From: Gaiellasilicea sp963765705
GTDB lineage: Bacteria > Actinomycetota > Thermoleophilia > Gaiellales > Gaiellaceae
Length of the DNA: 64,000 nucleotides
Assembly (NCBI GenBank): GCA_963765705.1
Contig: CAVXXJ010000008.1
Span: 372,001-436,000 of the forward strand
Direction of reading: 5' to 3'
Part shown: positions 62,046-64,000 of the stretch, in pieces
How the letters are laid out: every line of letters begins with the position of its first letter
Position numbering within the stretch: position 1 is the stretch's first letter
Made by a program: the position numbers and the translations under genes
The notes under the pieces: generated by a model
What the model saw: only the letters and a program-made list of their open reading frames with translations
Database searches by the model: none
Told to the model about the DNA's origin: nothing

Positions 62046-62345
62046 GCTGCCGCTCGGCGGCAGGGCGAGAAGCTCGCATGTCTCGCGTCCCAGCTTGCTC
62101 AAGAGACCGAGGACGAGCCCATGACACTCGAGCAGCTGGCTGGGTGTTGGGTCGTCCGCGACGATCGCCGAAGGCGGGAGCTCCACCGCCGGGCGGCGAA
62201 AGAAAAGCTCCTTGACGACCGATCCGGCGAGCAACAGAACACCAGCTGCGGCAAAGACCAGGTACAGCGCTGTCAGGACCTGCCGGTATCTGCGAAATTC
62301 TGAAAGCTCGGGAAATTCGCCGGATCTTCTGCTATCTAGGGACAC
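62046..62345 (-). CDS. Single-pass membrane protein of foreign type, cut at the junction
   Basis: GTG 62345 opens a frame with a cytoplasmic start (SLDSRRSGEFPELSEF), one helix (VLTALYLVFAAAGVLLLAGSVV) and an outer part with two Cys (LLECHGLVLGLLSKLGRETCELLAL). It loses sense at about 62046 where citrate synthase begins on the other strand, so it is C-terminally incomplete. Not recognised. Its style and that of the gene before it differ from the rest of the window and recall myxobacterial outer-layer proteins; this affinity is only an impression. Confidence 0.5.
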
Positions 62346-62413
62346 TGGGACGCTACAGGGTGGCGGAACGTACTGTTCGGAGCCCGAGCGTCAAGGCATG
62401 GTGGTGAGGGGCC

Positions 62414-64000
62414 TTACGGGTCGGGCAGCACCACCCGGATGTTGCCCAGTTCGTCGCTGCGCCACGTTCCGCGCAGCTTGGCGGTCGGCTCGCATTCACC
62501 GCCGGCGATCGACGGCTGGCGCGCGCAGTAATCGTCGGGCGGGCAGTGGTAGACGCCAGCCCGCGTTCGGCACCACCATCCCCGCCGGGATCCGTCACCA
62601 CCGCGCGGGCAAACGACGGCTCGGGCAGGCTGCGCTCCCCGAGGTCGAGAGTCCCTTCCTCCGACCGCACCACCGCCACGTCCTCGAAGCTCCAGCTCGG
62701 GTGCGCCGGAGAACAGCGGAGGGGTCACGTCGATGTCGTAGGAGGCGGCCTCGCCGACCAGCACGCTGTCCAGCCACAGCACGAATCCGCCGCTTCCGTC
62801 GGTGGTGGTGGTCGGCAGCGGCAGCTCCGCCACCGCCAGGTCGAGCGCTTCCTGCTCGAGCAAGAGGCGGAACAGGGCGGACCGGGCGCGCCTCCATCGG
62901 CGCATTGACAACCGGCAGGCCGTCGCGCTGAAGCGCCGTGCCGCGATCCGCGATGCGCCGCTCCAGGGCCAGCGGCTCGAGCACCTCGCCGGCGCCGACC
63001 GCGACCTCTCGCTCGAACAGCGACTGCACCTGCGAGCCGCTGGGCGGCACCACGCTGACCAGGTAGCTGCGGCTGCCCTCGTCGCCCGGGTACAGCACCA
63101 CCTCGGCCATGCCGGGCTGGTCCGACTCGGCGCCGCTGCTCACCGCCTGGGCGGTGAAGGTGATGTCCACGTCGCGACCCTCGTCCTGGGCGGGAGGCGC
63201 GAACACGGTGGTGAAGCGGACGTTGGCCCCGACCACCGGCTCCTTACCCCCGGACGCGCTCTGCACCGCGAGCGGCAGGCGGAAGGTGACAGGCGCCGGC
63301 GCGATCGGCATGAGCAGCGGCGGATCGATCTTGACGAACGGCCTGCTCGCCGTTGGCCGGGTCGCGCACGAACTCGCCGTGCAGCGTGTAGGTCGGCAGC
63401 GTGACTCCCGCGGCCGGCTGCACCGTGATGTCGAACTCGTCGAGCATCTTGCGCGGCACGCTCAGCTCGAAGCAGCCGTCCGGGCCGGTGATCGAGCGCG
63501 ACGACGCGCGCTCCAGCGGCGACAGCTTGGTCCAGCGCCCGAACGCGACCACGCGCATGTCTGCGTAGTCCGAGCCGTCGCCGATCACGTTCTGCACGCA
63601 GCCGCGCACGACCTTGAGATTGTCCGGGTCGCCCAGCACCCAGTCCACCTCGCGGTCGCTGTCGGCGCGCACGTTGATCTCGGCGCGGCGGCGCGATCTC
63701 GCCCGGCGCGATGCTGTCGCCGCCGACCGTGTCGGCCGGCTGGATGGTGATGCGGTACTCGGCGTCGGCATCGCGCGGCAAGAGGAACGAGAACGCGTCC
63801 TGACCCTGGGCGCCACGCCGGGCGCCGCCTCGATGAGGCGCGTGTAGGGCGGCCCGCCGGCGAACCACGACGCGCGCTGGACGCGGATCTGCGCGCCGAC
63901 CGACTCCTCCTCGCCGCACGTGTAGGGCGCGCCGTTGGCCGGGCAGGCCAGCAGCACCCGCCCGCGCACCAGGATCGCCTCGGGGAACGCGATGCCGGCG
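62414..64000 (-). CDS. Large secreted-type protein with Ig/carboxypeptidase-regulatory-like repeats, 5' partial, frameshifted
   Basis: Runs off the right edge. Joined frames give VRGRVLLACPANGAPYTCGEEESVGAQI, FSFLLPRDADAEYRITIQPADTVGG, INVRADSDREVDWVLGDPDNLKVVRGCVQNVIGDGSDYADMRVVAFGR, then ITGPDGCFELSVPRKMLDEFDITVQPAAG, ANVRFTTVFAP, and a Cys-containing end (GVYHCPPDDYCARQ, then LRGTWRSDELGNIRVVLPDP). Strand-rich units with GxF-type turns suggest CarboxypepD_reg-like folds in a cell-surface protein. Shifts near 62575, 62690, 62905, 63340, 63690 and 63820. Together with the gene at 62345 it seems to belong to a different organism than the rest. Confidence 0.6.

Overview
The window is GC-rich, densely coded DNA. 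Gene content and order suggest a soil-type actinobacterium of the class Thermoleophilia (Gaiellales/Solirubrobacterales): a SigH-like sigma factor, gltX-cysS-rlmB-NYN in a row, a PucR-linked polyamine operon, an acyl-CoA carboxylase and many GTG/TTG starts. This placement is inference from content; no 16S gene is present.

Layout. 0-3 kb holds a hybrid histidine kinase and a response regulator. 3-6.3 kb holds the overlapping genes for a shortened glutamyl-tRNA synthetase, CysS, RlmB and an NYN nuclease. 6.4-8.2 kb holds a DUF1963 protein, a regulatory region with a perfect GAAC-N4-GTTC box, a SigH-like factor and tRNA-Thr(UGT). 8.2-12.7 kb is a membrane/lipid operon (hydrolase, MMPL exporter, PAP2). 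12.9-17.7 kb is a signalling block (cyclase fused to a LuxR-type response regulator, a DesK-type PAS kinase, a REC-only protein). 17.7-24.6 kb is PucR divergent from an aminotransferase and a potABCD-like importer. 24.6-26.7 kb is an ECF sigma factor with a probable anti-sigma partner. 26.8-37.9 kb is one signalling locus: REC-PAS-GAF kinase, CheB, CheR and a 2350-residue kinase with 13 tandem HAMP units. 38-46.4 kb holds a PLP enzyme divergent from accD, a GNAT protein divergent from a molybdate operon, and a GGDEF/HD-GYP protein. 46.5-52 kb holds small ORFs, pgsA, a biotin carboxylase and a possible modified-peptide locus (acidic Asp-rich peptide plus JmjC oxygenase). 52-62 kb is rich in TCA-cycle genes (sucC, methyltransferase, sucD, mdh, gltA start), with tatA, an AhcY-like gene, a DEAD-box helicase, an aminotransferase, a PDZ-Lon protease and an SDR.

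Quality. The first 43.9 kb is nearly frame-clean, with two suspected frameshifts. From 43.9 kb on single-base indels accumulate, and from 52.7 kb they come about every 50-150 bases. Because conserved protein sequence resumes after each shift, these look like sequencing errors and not decay. At about 62.04 kb citrate synthase stops after about 85 residues and the rest looks like another genome, so the right end is probably chimeric.

The most interesting signals are the acidic peptide/JmjC pair, three hairpins before a kinase gene (one with the Shine-Dalgarno in its loop and the start codon in its stem), paired palindromic operators upstream of accD, a 17-bp motif shared by two signalling/membrane promoters, a 19-bp divergent promoter in the molybdate locus, and the HAMP-array kinase.
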